Source of the DNA: an uncultured Acetatifactor sp.
GTDB taxonomy: Bacteria > Bacillota > Clostridia > Lachnospirales > Lachnospiraceae
Direction of reading: 5' to 3'
Assembly: GCA_910587555.1 (NCBI GenBank)
Contig: CAJULV010000007.1
Coordinates: 36,346-100,345, forward strand
Length of the DNA stretch: 64,000 nt
Shown: in pieces, positions 43,267-53,390 of the stretch
Layout of the letters: every line of letters starts with the position of its first letter
Numbering within the stretch: the first letter of the stretch is position 1
Made by a program: the position numbers and the translations under genes
The notes under the pieces: generated by a model
Told to the model about the DNA's origin: nothing
The model's input: only the letters and a program-made list of their open reading frames with translations
Database searches by the model: none

Positions 43267-44946
43267 TCAGCCCTCTGTATCCGTTCCCGTCTCCGAGGAA
43301 TCGGAACTCCCGGATTCCTCCCCGGAAGCGTCTGCTCCATCTGCTTCCGCCTCAGAGGAATCAGAACCCTCGGACTCTGTCTCGGAAGAACCTGACTCCT
43401 CCTCCGCTGCGGCACTTGAAGCCGCCTCCTGTGCCCGAATCTCAATGTACCGCAGATTTCCCTTCGGATCCTGCACGTCTACATTTTCCGTAAAGGCCGC
43501 CATATACTCGGAGAGTTTCTCATTCTGCAGCGTCGTCCTGATACTCTGGATCCATCCGGCGTCATTGGTGCCTACATAGTATACCACATAAGTATACTCC
43601 TCGGATTCCGGCGAAACGACAATAGTGTCACCTTCGGCACGGGCGCTGTCCTTCACCCATTCCGCCAGTTCGTCAGGCATGTCGGAAGGCAGTATTCCCT
43701 CCAGCATTCCCCCCTCAACGGATGTGGTCTCCGGATCATTGTATTTGTCGCAGATTTCCGCAAAGCTTTCCTCTGTGGCAGCACCGCTCTTCCATTCATC
43801 CAGAATGGCCTGTCCGTTATCCTCCGCAGTCAATGTCATACGCACATCCACGGAAGGCGTCTCGTCCAGATAGCGGCTCTCAAATCCCACCACGTAATAT
43901 TTATGATTCGTGGAATCCTCAATTACGGTAGTATCGCCCTGCTTTCTCTCCTCGTCGAACAGCCAGTCGCTGATCTGATAGCTGACCGCCGACTTCTTTA
44001 CGTTCGTAATCAGTTCACTGTCTGCCTGAAGCGTCTTCTCAAGCCTGTCCGCCTCCGCCTTTGCCTCTTTCATGGCAGCTTCAATCTCGGCCTCGGAAGG
44101 CTGATAGGTCTCTTCCGCCCCGTCCTCCGTGCCGCCTTCCTCTTCACCCTCTTCCACAGGGTCCGCCAGCTCCGTAGGCTCCGTGGGCAGTTCCGCCTCT
44201 ACCGTCTGGCTGTAATAGTCCACGGAATCATAATTTACCTTATTCTCATCATAGTAACTCTGAATCTCTTCCATGGAGGGCGCAAGCCTGTCCGCAACCG
44301 CCTCGCTGTAAGCGCTGAGGTAAAAACTCTCCTCAAGATAAGGCTTTACCCGGCTTTCGGTAGCATAAGGCCCATAGAGTTCCTTCACATAATTCCGCAC
44401 CGTAGTCCCGGCCGCGGAAGCCGCCTCCTTCAGTACCTCCTGAAAATCCGCATAATCCGCGGCGGCATCATAGGCAAAGCCTTCCGCCTTCGCTTCCTTA
44501 TCCAGCCCCTTGTTGCGGGCGATGGTCTGCACGGCCAGTTCGTCAAAATAATCTCCCCAGGTCATTGTATCCGAATACATCTGGGTATCCACATCCCGGC
44601 TCGTATCCAGTCCGAAGTAGCTCAGATAAGCACCGTACTGGTTGAGATAACTGCTGCGTGCCATATAATAATTGAAATCAAACTCAACCCTGGATATCTT
44701 CTCCCCGTTTACAGTCGCATATGTCCCGTTCACGGTGAGATAATTCCTGATCGGAAAAGAAGCGACGATACACACCAGCGCAGCCACCACCAAAATCCCC
44801 GTGATCCGGCTGATTTTCTCTTCTCTGGCAGCCTTTTCCTTCTCTTCCTTCCTCCTCTGCATCTTCAGGTCATATTTGGTAACTATCTTTTCCGGTTCCT
44901 GCCCGGTATTCTCCTTCCCGGCATTCCGTGTTTCCTTATTCGGCAT
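43267..44946 (-). CDS. Membrane-anchored PpiC/SurA-like peptidyl-prolyl isomerase (foldase)
   Basis: 559 aa: charged cytoplasmic N-terminus, one membrane helix (about 47-66), SurA-N-like region (YATVNGEKISRVEFDFNYYM), and a rotamase-like domain with DVRMTLTAEDNG and GGMLEGILPSDMPDELAEW. An acidic linker (EEGEEEGGTEDGAEE) and a Ser/Glu tail frame it. Likely an extracytoplasmic folding factor of the PrsA class, anchored by a helix instead of a lipid. GGGAG about 12 nt upstream. Confidence 0.8.
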   Translation of the reverse strand: MPNKETRNAGKENTGQEPEKIVTKYDLKMQRRKEEKEKAAREEKISRITGILVVAALVCIVASFPIRNYLTVNGTYATVNGEKISRVEFDFNYYMARSSYLNQYGAYLSYFGLDTSRDVDTQMYSDTMTWGDYFDELAVQTIARNKGLDKEAKAEGFAYDAAADYADFQEVLKEAASAAGTTVRNYVKELYGPYATESRVKPYLEESFYLSAYSEAVADRLAPSMEEIQSYYDENKVNYDSVDYYSQTVEAELPTEPTELADPVEEGEEEGGTEDGAEETYQPSEAEIEAAMKEAKAEADRLEKTLQADSELITNVKKSAVSYQISDWLFDEERKQGDTTVIEDSTNHKYYVVGFESRYLDETPSVDVRMTLTAEDNGQAILDEWKSGAATEESFAEICDKYNDPETTSVEGGMLEGILPSDMPDELAEWVKDSARAEGDTIVVSPESEEYTYVVYYVGTNDAGWIQSIRTTLQNEKLSEYMAAFTENVDVQDPKGNLRYIEIRAQEAASSAAAEEESGSSETESEGSDSSEAEADGADASGEESGSSDSSETGTDTEG

Positions 44947-45026
44947 GATATTAATTTCTCCCTTCCCTTATTTTCACTTTCCTGCAAAGCTTCTTCATTT
45001 TACAGCATTTTACGCGAAATGGGAAG

Positions 45027-46700
45027 CTATTTCACATATTTTTCAAGTTTTTCCACAATATTTTTGATGCAGCCTTCCTCAAAGGGACTCATAAGCCCCA
45101 CTTCCTTCACCATATTGGTAAAGAAATCAGATGCGGAGAGCCTGCACAGCTTCAGATAATCGGCCCAGGCGGCCCCGAAATCCTCATCCATCCTCACTTT
45201 GTACTGCAATGCGCAGGTCTGGGCCAGGCTGTAATCAATATAATAAAAAGGAGAATTGTAAATATGCTGCTGTTTCTGCCAGAATCCCCCCTTCCCCATA
45301 AACCTGTCGTCGCCGTAATCCTGATGGGGCCTGTAGGCCTTCTCCAGCTCAAGCCAGGCCGCATGCCGCTGGGCCGGCGTCATGTCCGGATTCGCATACA
45401 CGATATGCTGAAACTCATCCACCATACATCCGTAGGGAATAAACGCGGCGGAATCCTCCAGATGCATCTCGATATAATCCCCGGCCCTGTCGCCGAAGAA
45501 AAGCGCCATCCATTTCTGGGTGAAAAATTCCATGGACATGGAGTGGATTTCCGCCGTTTCCATGGTAATGTCGGAATGCTCCCGGATCGGGTCCTGCCCC
45601 GAGAGATATCCCTGGAAGGCGTGCCCGCATTCATGGGTTATGACATCCACGTCACCGCTGGTACCGTTGAAATTGGCAAACACAAAAGGCGAATTATAAA
45701 CCGGCATATATGTCATATATCCGCCTGCCCGTTTTGTTTTGCGCCCCAGGACGTCAAACAGTTCATTCTCCATCATAAAGTCATAAAATACCTTTGTCTC
45801 CGGTGAAAGCTCGCCGTACATCTTCTGCCCTGCCGCCAGAATTTCATCGGGCGTGCCGAAGGGCGCCGGATTTCCCTCCTTAAAATAAACTGCGGCGTCG
45901 ATATAGCTCAGCTTGTCCAGACCCAGCCTCTGCCTTCTGCGCTCATGCAGTCTCTCCGCAAAGGGGACAAAAAATTCCTTAATCTGGCTGCGGAAGGACT
46001 CCACCTCCTCCTTGCCGTAACAGTTCCTCATCATCCGGTAGTAGCCCAGCTCCAGATAATTCTCATAGCCCATCTCACGGGCCTGGGCGGTGCGGTTCTT
46101 CACCAGCTTGTCATAGATTTCATCCAGTTTCTCCGCATTTGCCTCAAAAAATTCGCTCTGTTTTTTATGCGCAGCGGCCCTGACACTTCTGTCAGAATGG
46201 ACCAGATAGGGACGCAGCAGAGACAGGTTCAGGGTTTTGCCGTCAAATTCAATCTCAGCCCCGGCAATCAGCTTATTGTACTCCGTGGTCAGGGCATTTT
46301 CCTCCTGCATCAGGGGAATCAGCTTCTCGTCCATGGATTTCCTGGACAACTCCATATTTTTAAACGCCACAGGCCCTATCTTCTCTTCCAGATACGCACG
46401 ATAGGGAGAGTCATACAGCTTATTCTGATATTCCAGCACCAGGTTATACAAAATAGGCTTCTTTTCATTGTAATAATCATGTTCCCTGCTGTAGAACGCA
46501 TCTGTGGTGTCCACATCATAGCGGATATTGGCTATGGTCATCTGCGTGTAAATCCTATCCGTCAGTTCATAGTACTTCTGATGCACCTTAAACTGCTCCT
46601 CCCCGTCGGAAGCACGCTCAAACGCCTCCATCAGCGCCCTCATATCCTTTTCCGCCTGCTCAAAATCAACTCGCTGATACGGCATGTCCTTAAATTTCAT
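45027..46700 (-). CDS. M3-family oligoendopeptidase
   Basis: 557 aa zinc peptidase of the PepF/thimet type. The active site VITHECGHAFQGYL (HExxH) with a downstream Glu in MSMEFFTQKW is intact. Cytosolic; trims short peptides. AGAGGA 7 nt before the ATG; own promoter upstream. Confidence 0.92.
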   Translation of the reverse strand: MKFKDMPYQRVDFEQAEKDMRALMEAFERASDGEEQFKVHQKYYELTDRIYTQMTIANIRYDVDTTDAFYSREHDYYNEKKPILYNLVLEYQNKLYDSPYRAYLEEKIGPVAFKNMELSRKSMDEKLIPLMQEENALTTEYNKLIAGAEIEFDGKTLNLSLLRPYLVHSDRSVRAAAHKKQSEFFEANAEKLDEIYDKLVKNRTAQAREMGYENYLELGYYRMMRNCYGKEEVESFRSQIKEFFVPFAERLHERRRQRLGLDKLSYIDAAVYFKEGNPAPFGTPDEILAAGQKMYGELSPETKVFYDFMMENELFDVLGRKTKRAGGYMTYMPVYNSPFVFANFNGTSGDVDVITHECGHAFQGYLSGQDPIREHSDITMETAEIHSMSMEFFTQKWMALFFGDRAGDYIEMHLEDSAAFIPYGCMVDEFQHIVYANPDMTPAQRHAAWLELEKAYRPHQDYGDDRFMGKGGFWQKQQHIYNSPFYYIDYSLAQTCALQYKVRMDEDFGAAWADYLKLCRLSASDFFTNMVKEVGLMSPFEEGCIKNIVEKLEKYVK

Positions 46701-46761
46701 ATTCTCATCCTCTCTTCCTCATTCATTTTCCGCGCGTTCATGCCCTATGCACTTTTGCTAT

Positions 46762-46790
46762 ATTGTACCCGATTCCTTGCCTTCTGTAAA
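46762..46790 (-). promoter_or_regulatory. Promoter of the M3 peptidase gene
   Basis: Minus strand TTTACA (46790-46785), 17-nt spacer, TACAAT (46767-46762). Confidence 0.55.
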
Positions 46791-46885
46791 TATTCAGATT
46801 GTAAAACATACAGCCGTCTACTTTCTTAATTTTTTATAAACAGAAAAATATATGATATTTTGACTGCCGACACACCGATTTTCAC

Positions 46886-46914
46886 TTGAAATTCAAACAA
46901 TCCGGTGGTAATAT
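46886..46914 (+). promoter_or_regulatory. Promoter of the DUF6709-like gene
   Basis: TTGAAA (46886-46891), 17-nt spacer, TAATAT (46909-46914), divergent from the M3 promoter. Confidence 0.55.
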
Positions 46915-46962
46915 AATATCAGTATTTTACATAAATTTTATAAAATGCGGAGGAAACAAGAA

Positions 46963-48084
46963 ATGTTTGAGGAACTGAAAAAGAAGATTCTGAAAAGCTC
47001 CCTGCTGTGGTCCATTATCCTGATAATAGCAGGGCTGGGGTTAGCGGGCTGGAACGCCATGAATGCTTTCTACGCTGCCACCGGGTACGTGGATTTCACA
47101 CAGTTGGAATCCGGCCAGATCAAGAGCCAGCTGGTAGATTTTAATTTGGCGGAATGCTACGGCTGCTACCTGATTGCCGGTGAAGAGAACACCAAAACCC
47201 ATCAGCAGAAAGTTACCCACCTGTATTACGTGATCATGACCGGCGACGAGAATTCCGCTGTCGAAGACTGGCGTTACATGTCCATAAAGGTTCCCGCCAA
47301 ATACGAAAGCCGGATGGATGCCATCAGCGAAGCGACTGCCAACGGGACGGCTGTAGAGCCTCTCCTGCTGAGCGGTAAGATTGAAAAGCTGAGCGCCGAA
47401 GACGAGTCTTATTTTAAGAGTTATTTCAGGGAAGCCGGCTTCACGGACGAGGAAATCGCCGCGGAAACCATTCCTTACAATATCGTGGTATTTGCCAGCA
47501 AGGCAAGCATGAGCGGCGTCTATATCTTCCTTTTCGCCGCAGGCGCCATCCTGTTAATCTTCGGCATTTTCAGGATTGCAAAGGTGGCAGGCGGCAGTTC
47601 TCTGAAGAAGCTGCGCAAGGACATCGCCAATGCCGGCTATTCCGAGTCCATGATTGACTCCGATTTCCGCAGCGCGAAATCCTTCGATAAGAAGGGTACC
47701 CTGAAAATAGGCCGCCTGATGACATACTATATCTCCGGCTCCGACGCCAGGGCAATCCCTAACAACAAGATGATGTGGGCTTATCAGAATACCATTACCC
47801 ACCGCACCAACGGCGTCAAGACCGGAACCACTTACAATGTGATGATCTATGACGAAGTTACCCCCAAGGGCCATACCTTCGCCGTTGCCAACGAATCCAT
47901 TGCCCAGGATATGCTGACCCTCATCAATACCATGCTTCCCTGGGTTGTAGTAGGATATTCCGATGAGCTGAAAAAGCTTTATAACAAAAACCGCGCGCAA
48001 TTCCTGGAATTGCGCTACAATACCTGCGATCACACTGCAGTGGAAGCCGCATCCGGCGATTCACCTGTGGGCGGCCAGCCGTAA
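46963..48084 (+). CDS. DUF6709-like two-pass membrane protein
   Basis: 373 aa: N-terminal helix (about 15-35), an outer domain of about 160 residues, a second helix (about 185-205), then a cytoplasmic domain with KKLRKDIANAGYSESMID and NTITHRTNGVKTG. Same architecture as 7869-9284. ATG at 46963 lies 9 nt after GGAGG. Function unknown. Confidence 0.72.
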   Translation: MFEELKKKILKSSLLWSIILIIAGLGLAGWNAMNAFYAATGYVDFTQLESGQIKSQLVDFNLAECYGCYLIAGEENTKTHQQKVTHLYYVIMTGDENSAVEDWRYMSIKVPAKYESRMDAISEATANGTAVEPLLLSGKIEKLSAEDESYFKSYFREAGFTDEEIAAETIPYNIVVFASKASMSGVYIFLFAAGAILLIFGIFRIAKVAGGSSLKKLRKDIANAGYSESMIDSDFRSAKSFDKKGTLKIGRLMTYYISGSDARAIPNNKMMWAYQNTITHRTNGVKTGTTYNVMIYDEVTPKGHTFAVANESIAQDMLTLINTMLPWVVVGYSDELKKLYNKNRAQFLELRYNTCDHTAVEAASGDSPVGGQP

Positions 48085-48141
48085 CCTCAGGTATCGGATT
48101 TCAGCCGGCAACATCCTTTTTCCCTACGGCGTGTTTCTTTT

Positions 48142-48184
48142 AAACGGAGCCGTCCCGCCTGTTCCCGCGGGACGGCTCCGTTTT
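48142..48184. terminator. Bidirectional terminator between convergent genes
   Basis: AACGGAGCCGTCCCGC pairs perfectly with its complement around CTGTTCCC, flanked by A and T runs. Confidence 0.92.
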
Positions 48185-48188
48185 CGTC

Positions 48189-49970
48189 TCACAGCGCCTC
48201 CACCCGGAAGCAGGACTTTACCTGCCCTTGGGCGCCTTCCCACAGCACCTCCCACTGAAGCAGCCACACATCCCTGAGAATCCCGCCATGGTCGCTGAAG
48301 CCCTGATGCACACTGACAATCTCCGCATCCGAATCTTCCACCGATATCACACACCCCTTCCCGGCGCCGTATATCCAAATGGTGCCGCCCTCTATCTCCG
48401 GCTTCCATTGGGTGACCAGGTTCTCCCGGACAGACTGCAGCCTCCCCGTGGTCCGGAAGCAGTCTTCCACCTGCAGCGTCCCCGTTGCCTCATCCCAATC
48501 CAGCGTACGGACCAGGGATTTCAGATTCGGATTGCCATATGCCCCGGCAAAGCTGATTACCGTCCTGCCCGCCCCGTCCGCCCGGAAACCGTCACAGCCG
48601 TAGCCGCCGCCCGGAAGCTGCTCCCTGCCGTCAATGAGCGGAACATTGTGCCCCAGGGAACGGCAGCACAGATAACCGTAACGCTTTTCCGCAAAATAAT
48701 CTCTGGTGTATTCCCCGCAGCCCAAATCCGCCAGCAGGAAATCCTTCCCGTTTATATAGAAGAAACTGCCCACATCATTGTGATTGTGAGGTTCGCCGTT
48801 GTGTCCGCCCTTCGCCGCCATTCCCGCGCCGTTCCTGCTCCGGCAGATACTCCACTGGGCGTCAGGAAGAATGATTTGGAATGCCTCAGTCCCGGCATAC
48901 CCTGGTGTCTCTCCGGAACACTTCTCCCGCCGCAGAAAATCCGCATACCTCTTCGTCCAAACCAGATTGCGGTACAGCCCCATCCACCGGAAACAATGGT
49001 CGTCATTGAGTCCGGCCGCCCGCTCCATGGGCGGAATGGCGGCCCCCGGATACTTCATGGCCAGAAAAAAGGTAAGCCCGGGGCGGAACGTGTCGTCCGT
49101 GAAGCCGTCGGCGAAGCTCACCGTCTTCCCGGACGGAAAATAGCACTTCGCCTGAAAAGCCGCTATTTTCGCCAGCTTTTCATTTCGGAACAGGTCGCGC
49201 TTCCCCGCCGTAAACTCATACAGCTGCTGCGCATATCCGGCAAAATAGGTCATCCCGTAGGTAAAGTAGCCCAGGCCCTCCAGACATGTGCCGTCACTGG
49301 CGAAGCTTTTCAGATAGTAATGCTCCAGAGAATAACAAATCCTGTCCGTAATCCGCAGCAGCATCTCCGGCGTCTCCGCATCCTCCCCCGCCACACATGC
49401 CGCCTGCGGCTGCTCCCCCATCAGGTAAAGCGCCGCGCTGCCTATGCTGCCGCCGCACACAGCACACCAGTTGCTCCCGCCGTACTCCCAATGGCCGTAG
49501 GGCGCCCGGGATTCGGCAAAAGGAATCAGCACACGGCGCATCACTTCCCTGCGAACCGTCTCCAAAACCCCGGCGGAAAGCCTGCCCTTCAGCAGGCCGG
49601 AAATCTCCGCCAGCGTCTGGGCAGTCTCCGCCGCAAATAAATCTATGTAGATGCGCCAGTTTTCATCCTCTTTACGGTTCACATGGGCCGGCAGCGCCCA
49701 ACATTCCTCGCCGCAGATATCCCGAATAACCTCTTCCAGCTTCCGGATATCCCGCTCTTCCCCATCCTGGATTCCCTTCAGGCCGAAAACCGCAAGGTAT
49801 TTTCTCCGCAGAAAATAGGCACTCTCGTATTTCAAACGGTTTCCCGTATTTTCATAGATTGCAAACAGTTCTTCGGTGACGGGCGGCATCTGTTCCCCCC
49901 GCAGGGCATCCGCTTCCTTCCGGATTTCACCGCAGTAATCCGTATAAAACCGCTCCAGTTCCTTCAGCAT
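48189..49970 (-). CDS. Heparinase II/III-like polysaccharide lyase
   Basis: 593 aa, alpha toroid followed by a beta-sandwich. The heparinase II/III-like core is GGHNGEPHNHNDVGSFFYIN with FLLADLGCGEYTRDYFAEKR, giving the candidate catalytic His and Tyr. No signal peptide is seen, so it probably acts on imported oligosaccharides. Substrate (uronic-acid glycan) is not readable. AAGGAGAG before the ATG; own promoter. Confidence 0.8.
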   Translation of the reverse strand: MLKELERFYTDYCGEIRKEADALRGEQMPPVTEELFAIYENTGNRLKYESAYFLRRKYLAVFGLKGIQDGEERDIRKLEEVIRDICGEECWALPAHVNRKEDENWRIYIDLFAAETAQTLAEISGLLKGRLSAGVLETVRREVMRRVLIPFAESRAPYGHWEYGGSNWCAVCGGSIGSAALYLMGEQPQAACVAGEDAETPEMLLRITDRICYSLEHYYLKSFASDGTCLEGLGYFTYGMTYFAGYAQQLYEFTAGKRDLFRNEKLAKIAAFQAKCYFPSGKTVSFADGFTDDTFRPGLTFFLAMKYPGAAIPPMERAAGLNDDHCFRWMGLYRNLVWTKRYADFLRREKCSGETPGYAGTEAFQIILPDAQWSICRSRNGAGMAAKGGHNGEPHNHNDVGSFFYINGKDFLLADLGCGEYTRDYFAEKRYGYLCCRSLGHNVPLIDGREQLPGGGYGCDGFRADGAGRTVISFAGAYGNPNLKSLVRTLDWDEATGTLQVEDCFRTTGRLQSVRENLVTQWKPEIEGGTIWIYGAGKGCVISVEDSDAEIVSVHQGFSDHGGILRDVWLLQWEVLWEGAQGQVKSCFRVEAL

Positions 49971-50066
49971 ATACTCTCCTTGTCGTTCCGCACCTGCCCC
50001 CGCCGTTTGAAATGAGCTTCTGCCATTCTTAAGCCGGGCTTTCAGGCTTTCTTCTCCTTCCCGTTT

Positions 50067-50096
50067 ATTGTATCATCCGTCTCCCGCAGCCGTCAA
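50067..50096 (-). promoter_or_regulatory. Promoter of the heparinase-like gene
   Basis: Minus strand TTGACG (50096-50091), 18-nt spacer, TACAAT (50072-50067). Confidence 0.5.
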
Positions 50097-50118
50097 CAGG
50101 CATGCGCCTGCTCCAATT

Positions 50119-50173
50119 TAATTAGATAAATATATAATTAGATATTGACTTTTTTATTTTATTATAATATGAT
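50119..50173 (+). promoter_or_regulatory. Promoter and candidate operator of the ArsR unit
   Basis: TTGACT (50145-50150), 17-nt spacer, TATGAT (50168-50173). Directly upstream, TAATTAGATA occurs twice (50119-50128, 50135-50144), a candidate binding site for the ArsR protein of the unit. Confidence 0.55.
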
Positions 50174-50208
50174 AACGCTATCAATTTTAATTCAAAGGAG
50201 GTAAAATC

Positions 50209-50577
50209 ATGAATCATTCAAAATCGGAAGCATTTATCAGTTTCCTGGACAAGCGCACTGCAGACATACAAAAAACGGTGGTTCAGTTAAATGAAGACCA
50301 CCGAAGCGATGAAGCCAATTTCGAGAAAATCCGGGCGAACATCTTCCAGATCATCAAGACCGTCTTCCTATCCTACCGGAAGACACCCAGGAGCGAACAG
50401 GAGCTGCGGGCGCTCACAGATGCCAAACTGGCCATGTTCGAAGAAACCTGGAAAACCTTTCTCTCCAAAGCGCGGGAACACAATGATGAGAAACGCGTGC
50501 TGCAGGAGGAGGTGAAGCTGGAAGCCATGAAGGAAATCCGGCAGAAATTCGATGAACTCTGGGAGGTGCCCGCATGA
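50209..50577 (+). CDS. Small helical protein coupled to an ArsR regulator
   Basis: 122 aa, helix-rich and charged, no membrane segment (SFLDKRTADIQKTVVQLN; KTFLSKAREHNDEKRVLQEE). Perfect AAAGGAGG before the ATG and ATGA overlap with the regulator suggest a functional pair. No family recognised; it may be a cofactor or antagonist of the regulator. Confidence 0.72.
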   Translation: MNHSKSEAFISFLDKRTADIQKTVVQLNEDHRSDEANFEKIRANIFQIIKTVFLSYRKTPRSEQELRALTDAKLAMFEETWKTFLSKAREHNDEKRVLQEEVKLEAMKEIRQKFDELWEVPA

Positions 50578-51137
50578 CAGAAGCCAATGCCATTAAGCTT
50601 TTCAAGTGCCTGGCAGACAAATCCAGGCTGCAGATTTTAAAGTCGCTGATGCAGGAAGACATGTATGTGGAACGCCTGGCGGAGCGCCTGGGGCTGACCC
50701 CCGCCACCATTTCCTTCCATTTAAAGAAGCTGACGGAAATCGGCGCCGTCACATCCACGAAAACCCAGTACTACACCATGTATTCTCTCTGTCGGGACAC
50801 CTTCTCCATGACCATCCTGGATGTGCTGAAAGAACAGTCCGACGAGGCGGAGCTTCAGGCCCAGCGGGAGCAGGCATACCGCCAGAAGGTAATTGATGCC
50901 TTCTTCGAGTACGGCAGGCTGAAGTCCATCCCCGCCCAGCGGAAAAAAGAGCGCATCGTACTGGAGGAAATTGTCAAGGCGTTTGAACCCGGCAAAATCT
51001 ATTCGGAGCGGGAGGTTAATATCATCATCGCAGATTATAATGATGATTTTTGCACCATCCGTCGTGACATGATATCCGAGCGGCTGCTGGACAGGGACAG
51101 CCGGGGATACTGGCGCATTTTCCCCGACGGGGGTTAA
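50574..51137 (+). CDS. ArsR-type regulator with DUF2087 C-terminal domain
   Basis: 187 aa. N-terminal winged helix ANAIKLFKCLADKSRLQILK, LAERLGLTPATISFHLKKLT; C-terminal DUF2087 with PGKIYSEREVNIIIADYNDD and FCTIRRDMISERLLDRD, a second wHTH-like module. No metal-binding ELCVC motif, so it is not a metal sensor of the classical kind. Likely autoregulated through the duplicated upstream sites. Confidence 0.85.
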   Translation: MTEANAIKLFKCLADKSRLQILKSLMQEDMYVERLAERLGLTPATISFHLKKLTEIGAVTSTKTQYYTMYSLCRDTFSMTILDVLKEQSDEAELQAQREQAYRQKVIDAFFEYGRLKSIPAQRKKERIVLEEIVKAFEPGKIYSEREVNIIIADYNDDFCTIRRDMISERLLDRDSRGYWRIFPDGG

Positions 51138-51167
51138 CGCGCCAGCCTTCCGCTTGCAGTCCGGAAT

Positions 51168-53366
51168 CTACAGCTCCACAAACACCGTATCATAAGGCGC
51201 CATGGTCACTGTCTGTATTCCTTCTTCGGTGGGAACGGACGTGGTCTGCTCCCGATGGCTGTTATTGATGATGACCAGCTTCCTGCTCCGGGGATAGTAG
51301 GCACATTCCGTATACAAATTATCAGTCATATACAGCCCTTCCGTTCCCTCGCCGCCCGCGTGCCGAATCAGCTGATAGAGCATGCGCGTATTCTCCGGCG
51401 TCACCCGGAAGGAAGACAGGTAAATCCCCATTCCTTTTCCGAACCGGTTCTCGCATACCGTCGGCAGCCATTCTTCGTTTTCCCCGGCAGAATGGCTGTC
51501 TGGGGCAGAGCTTCCGCCGGATGCCATCAGCACCCTGGCTTTGCCGTCCGTAAGATACAGATGCGCCTTCGGCTCCACCCATGCACCTGCGGGTATCACG
51601 CCTTCCCCGTCCTGCGCTTCAAATGCCCACCTGCCATGGCACACCCTCGCCCCGGTATCCTTGTCGATACCCAGGACATGCGCCATGCGGAAATACGTAT
51701 CATAGCCCTCCACCGCAGAAGGTTCATTCACGCCCAGGAAAGTGCCTCCCTCATAGGCCCACTTTGTCAGCAGCGTCACCGCTTCGTCATCTTTCCAGTT
51801 CTCGCCGCCGCTCCAGGCACTGCCTGCTCGTCCCGCATTGATTACTACATCCACGTCTTCAAGTGCCCCCTCCTTTATATCCTGGAAGGAAATAAATTTC
51901 ACATCCACCGGCAGCCCGGACAGCGCTTCGTTGATATGAATCAAATCATGTATACAGGTCTCGTGAAAATGCCCTGACAGGGTCCAGGAACGCAGCGCCC
52001 CCCAGCTGTGGAGAACCGCTACTTTTGTCCGGATGGTATATGGCTTCCCCGCGTCATGGAAGGAGCAGATCAGCCGGAATTCATCGGACACTTTCTCGAT
52101 ATAATCACAGAAATCCGGATACTTTTCCACCAGATGCAGATAACCGCCCAGCCCTATCCTGTCGATTTTCGCCCGAAGCAGCGCCCTGCGGACACTGTTC
52201 CAGTATTTCTTTGCATCCAGTGTAGGGTCGCCGCCTTCCGCAAAAGTGGGTGCGCCGCCCAGTCCCACCGGAAACAGGTAGGGATGGAGCCGCAGCTCAT
52301 GGGTGGGTACGTCCACGCCGGCGCAGAGCCTTGCCTCATAGCCGGAAAATACGCATTTGATCAGCCCGTCAAAGCCGAATTCCGCGAATCTCCCGTTATA
52401 GGGTTCTATACCTACCCAGCTGTCGTCATAAAACACATAGGCTTTCTTGCCGTAAGCATGTACCATGTCTATGAGCTGCTTCCCGAAGGAAATTACGAAC
52501 TCATTGATGAATTCCATCCAGTCCGCCTTCCGCTCTGTGCCCGGCATATGGGTCACGTGAAGCTGTCCCTTGTTGATGAAGTCCTCTGCCGTCATGGCAT
52601 ACCCATACTGCTTCTCGAATTCATCCAGGGCAAGTGCGCTCACCGTGTAGTCATAGGAACCCCAGTCCGAGAAAAGGTTCCTGTTCCGCGGGCTGCTGCC
52701 CCAGATCCACACAAAATTATAGAACATGGAGGTAAATCGCACCACCGTTGTGTCGGGATGATTCTCGCACCAATTCCTCATCCAATGGAGCAGGTACTCC
52801 CGGGCCTCGGGATATCTGGGATCAATCTGCATCAGATGCTCCTTGTCCCAGTTGTTGGTGGTGTGGTTGTACATGGAAATCTCTTCCCAGATGCGGTAAG
52901 CCAGAAAGCTCACCGTGTATCTGTGAAAGGGAACCGCTGTTTTTATGATTACCTCGCCTGTCTCTTTTCTGTAGACCCAATTATCTGAATCCAGTTTTTT
53001 ATTGCATGTCCTGTCATACACTTCCCAGTACTTGAAAGCCGCTTCCGTGTCATTGACCGCAAACTGTTCCTCGAAAAAGCTTTCCATCAGGTTCACCGTC
53101 AGGCTGATACCCTCTGCCACCGCAGGGGGTGTACACAGAAAGGCCTGCTGAAGCTTGTCCCTGTTCTTCTTCGCCCATTCGTTGTGATCCCGGATAATGC
53201 ATATGGTAGAATAAATGCCGTATCCCGCATGGACAATCTCGTCCGACAGTACAGTGCCGTCACTGTCCCGTATCACATCGGCTCCCCACTTTTCTGCCAT
53301 TTTTAATGTAAGCGCTTCGTATCCGGATTCCCCGGGAAGCGTAAAACCACCTTTTTGTTCTGCCAT
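51168..53366 (-). CDS. GH112 phosphorylase (beta-galactosyl-N-acetylhexosamine or beta-1,4-galactosyl-L-rhamnose phosphorylase)
   Basis: 732 aa cytosolic enzyme of the GH112 family: HAGYGIYSTICIIRDHNEWA, VRFTSMFYNFVWIWGSSPRN, WGSYDYTVS, FYDDSWVGIEPYNGRF and a C-terminal beta-sandwich ending APYDTVFVEL. The family splits phosphorolytically beta-galactosyl linkages to give galactose 1-phosphate. Next to GH105 and an RG-type esterase, the rhamnose-specific activity is more likely here than the mucin/milk-sugar one, but this is context only. GAGGAAATAG precedes the ATG. Confidence 0.88.
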   Translation of the reverse strand: MAEQKGGFTLPGESGYEALTLKMAEKWGADVIRDSDGTVLSDEIVHAGYGIYSTICIIRDHNEWAKKNRDKLQQAFLCTPPAVAEGISLTVNLMESFFEEQFAVNDTEAAFKYWEVYDRTCNKKLDSDNWVYRKETGEVIIKTAVPFHRYTVSFLAYRIWEEISMYNHTTNNWDKEHLMQIDPRYPEAREYLLHWMRNWCENHPDTTVVRFTSMFYNFVWIWGSSPRNRNLFSDWGSYDYTVSALALDEFEKQYGYAMTAEDFINKGQLHVTHMPGTERKADWMEFINEFVISFGKQLIDMVHAYGKKAYVFYDDSWVGIEPYNGRFAEFGFDGLIKCVFSGYEARLCAGVDVPTHELRLHPYLFPVGLGGAPTFAEGGDPTLDAKKYWNSVRRALLRAKIDRIGLGGYLHLVEKYPDFCDYIEKVSDEFRLICSFHDAGKPYTIRTKVAVLHSWGALRSWTLSGHFHETCIHDLIHINEALSGLPVDVKFISFQDIKEGALEDVDVVINAGRAGSAWSGGENWKDDEAVTLLTKWAYEGGTFLGVNEPSAVEGYDTYFRMAHVLGIDKDTGARVCHGRWAFEAQDGEGVIPAGAWVEPKAHLYLTDGKARVLMASGGSSAPDSHSAGENEEWLPTVCENRFGKGMGIYLSSFRVTPENTRMLYQLIRHAGGEGTEGLYMTDNLYTECAYYPRSRKLVIINNSHREQTTSVPTEEGIQTVTMAPYDTVFVEL

Positions 53367-53390
53367 ATTCTATTTCCTCGATTTCTATTC

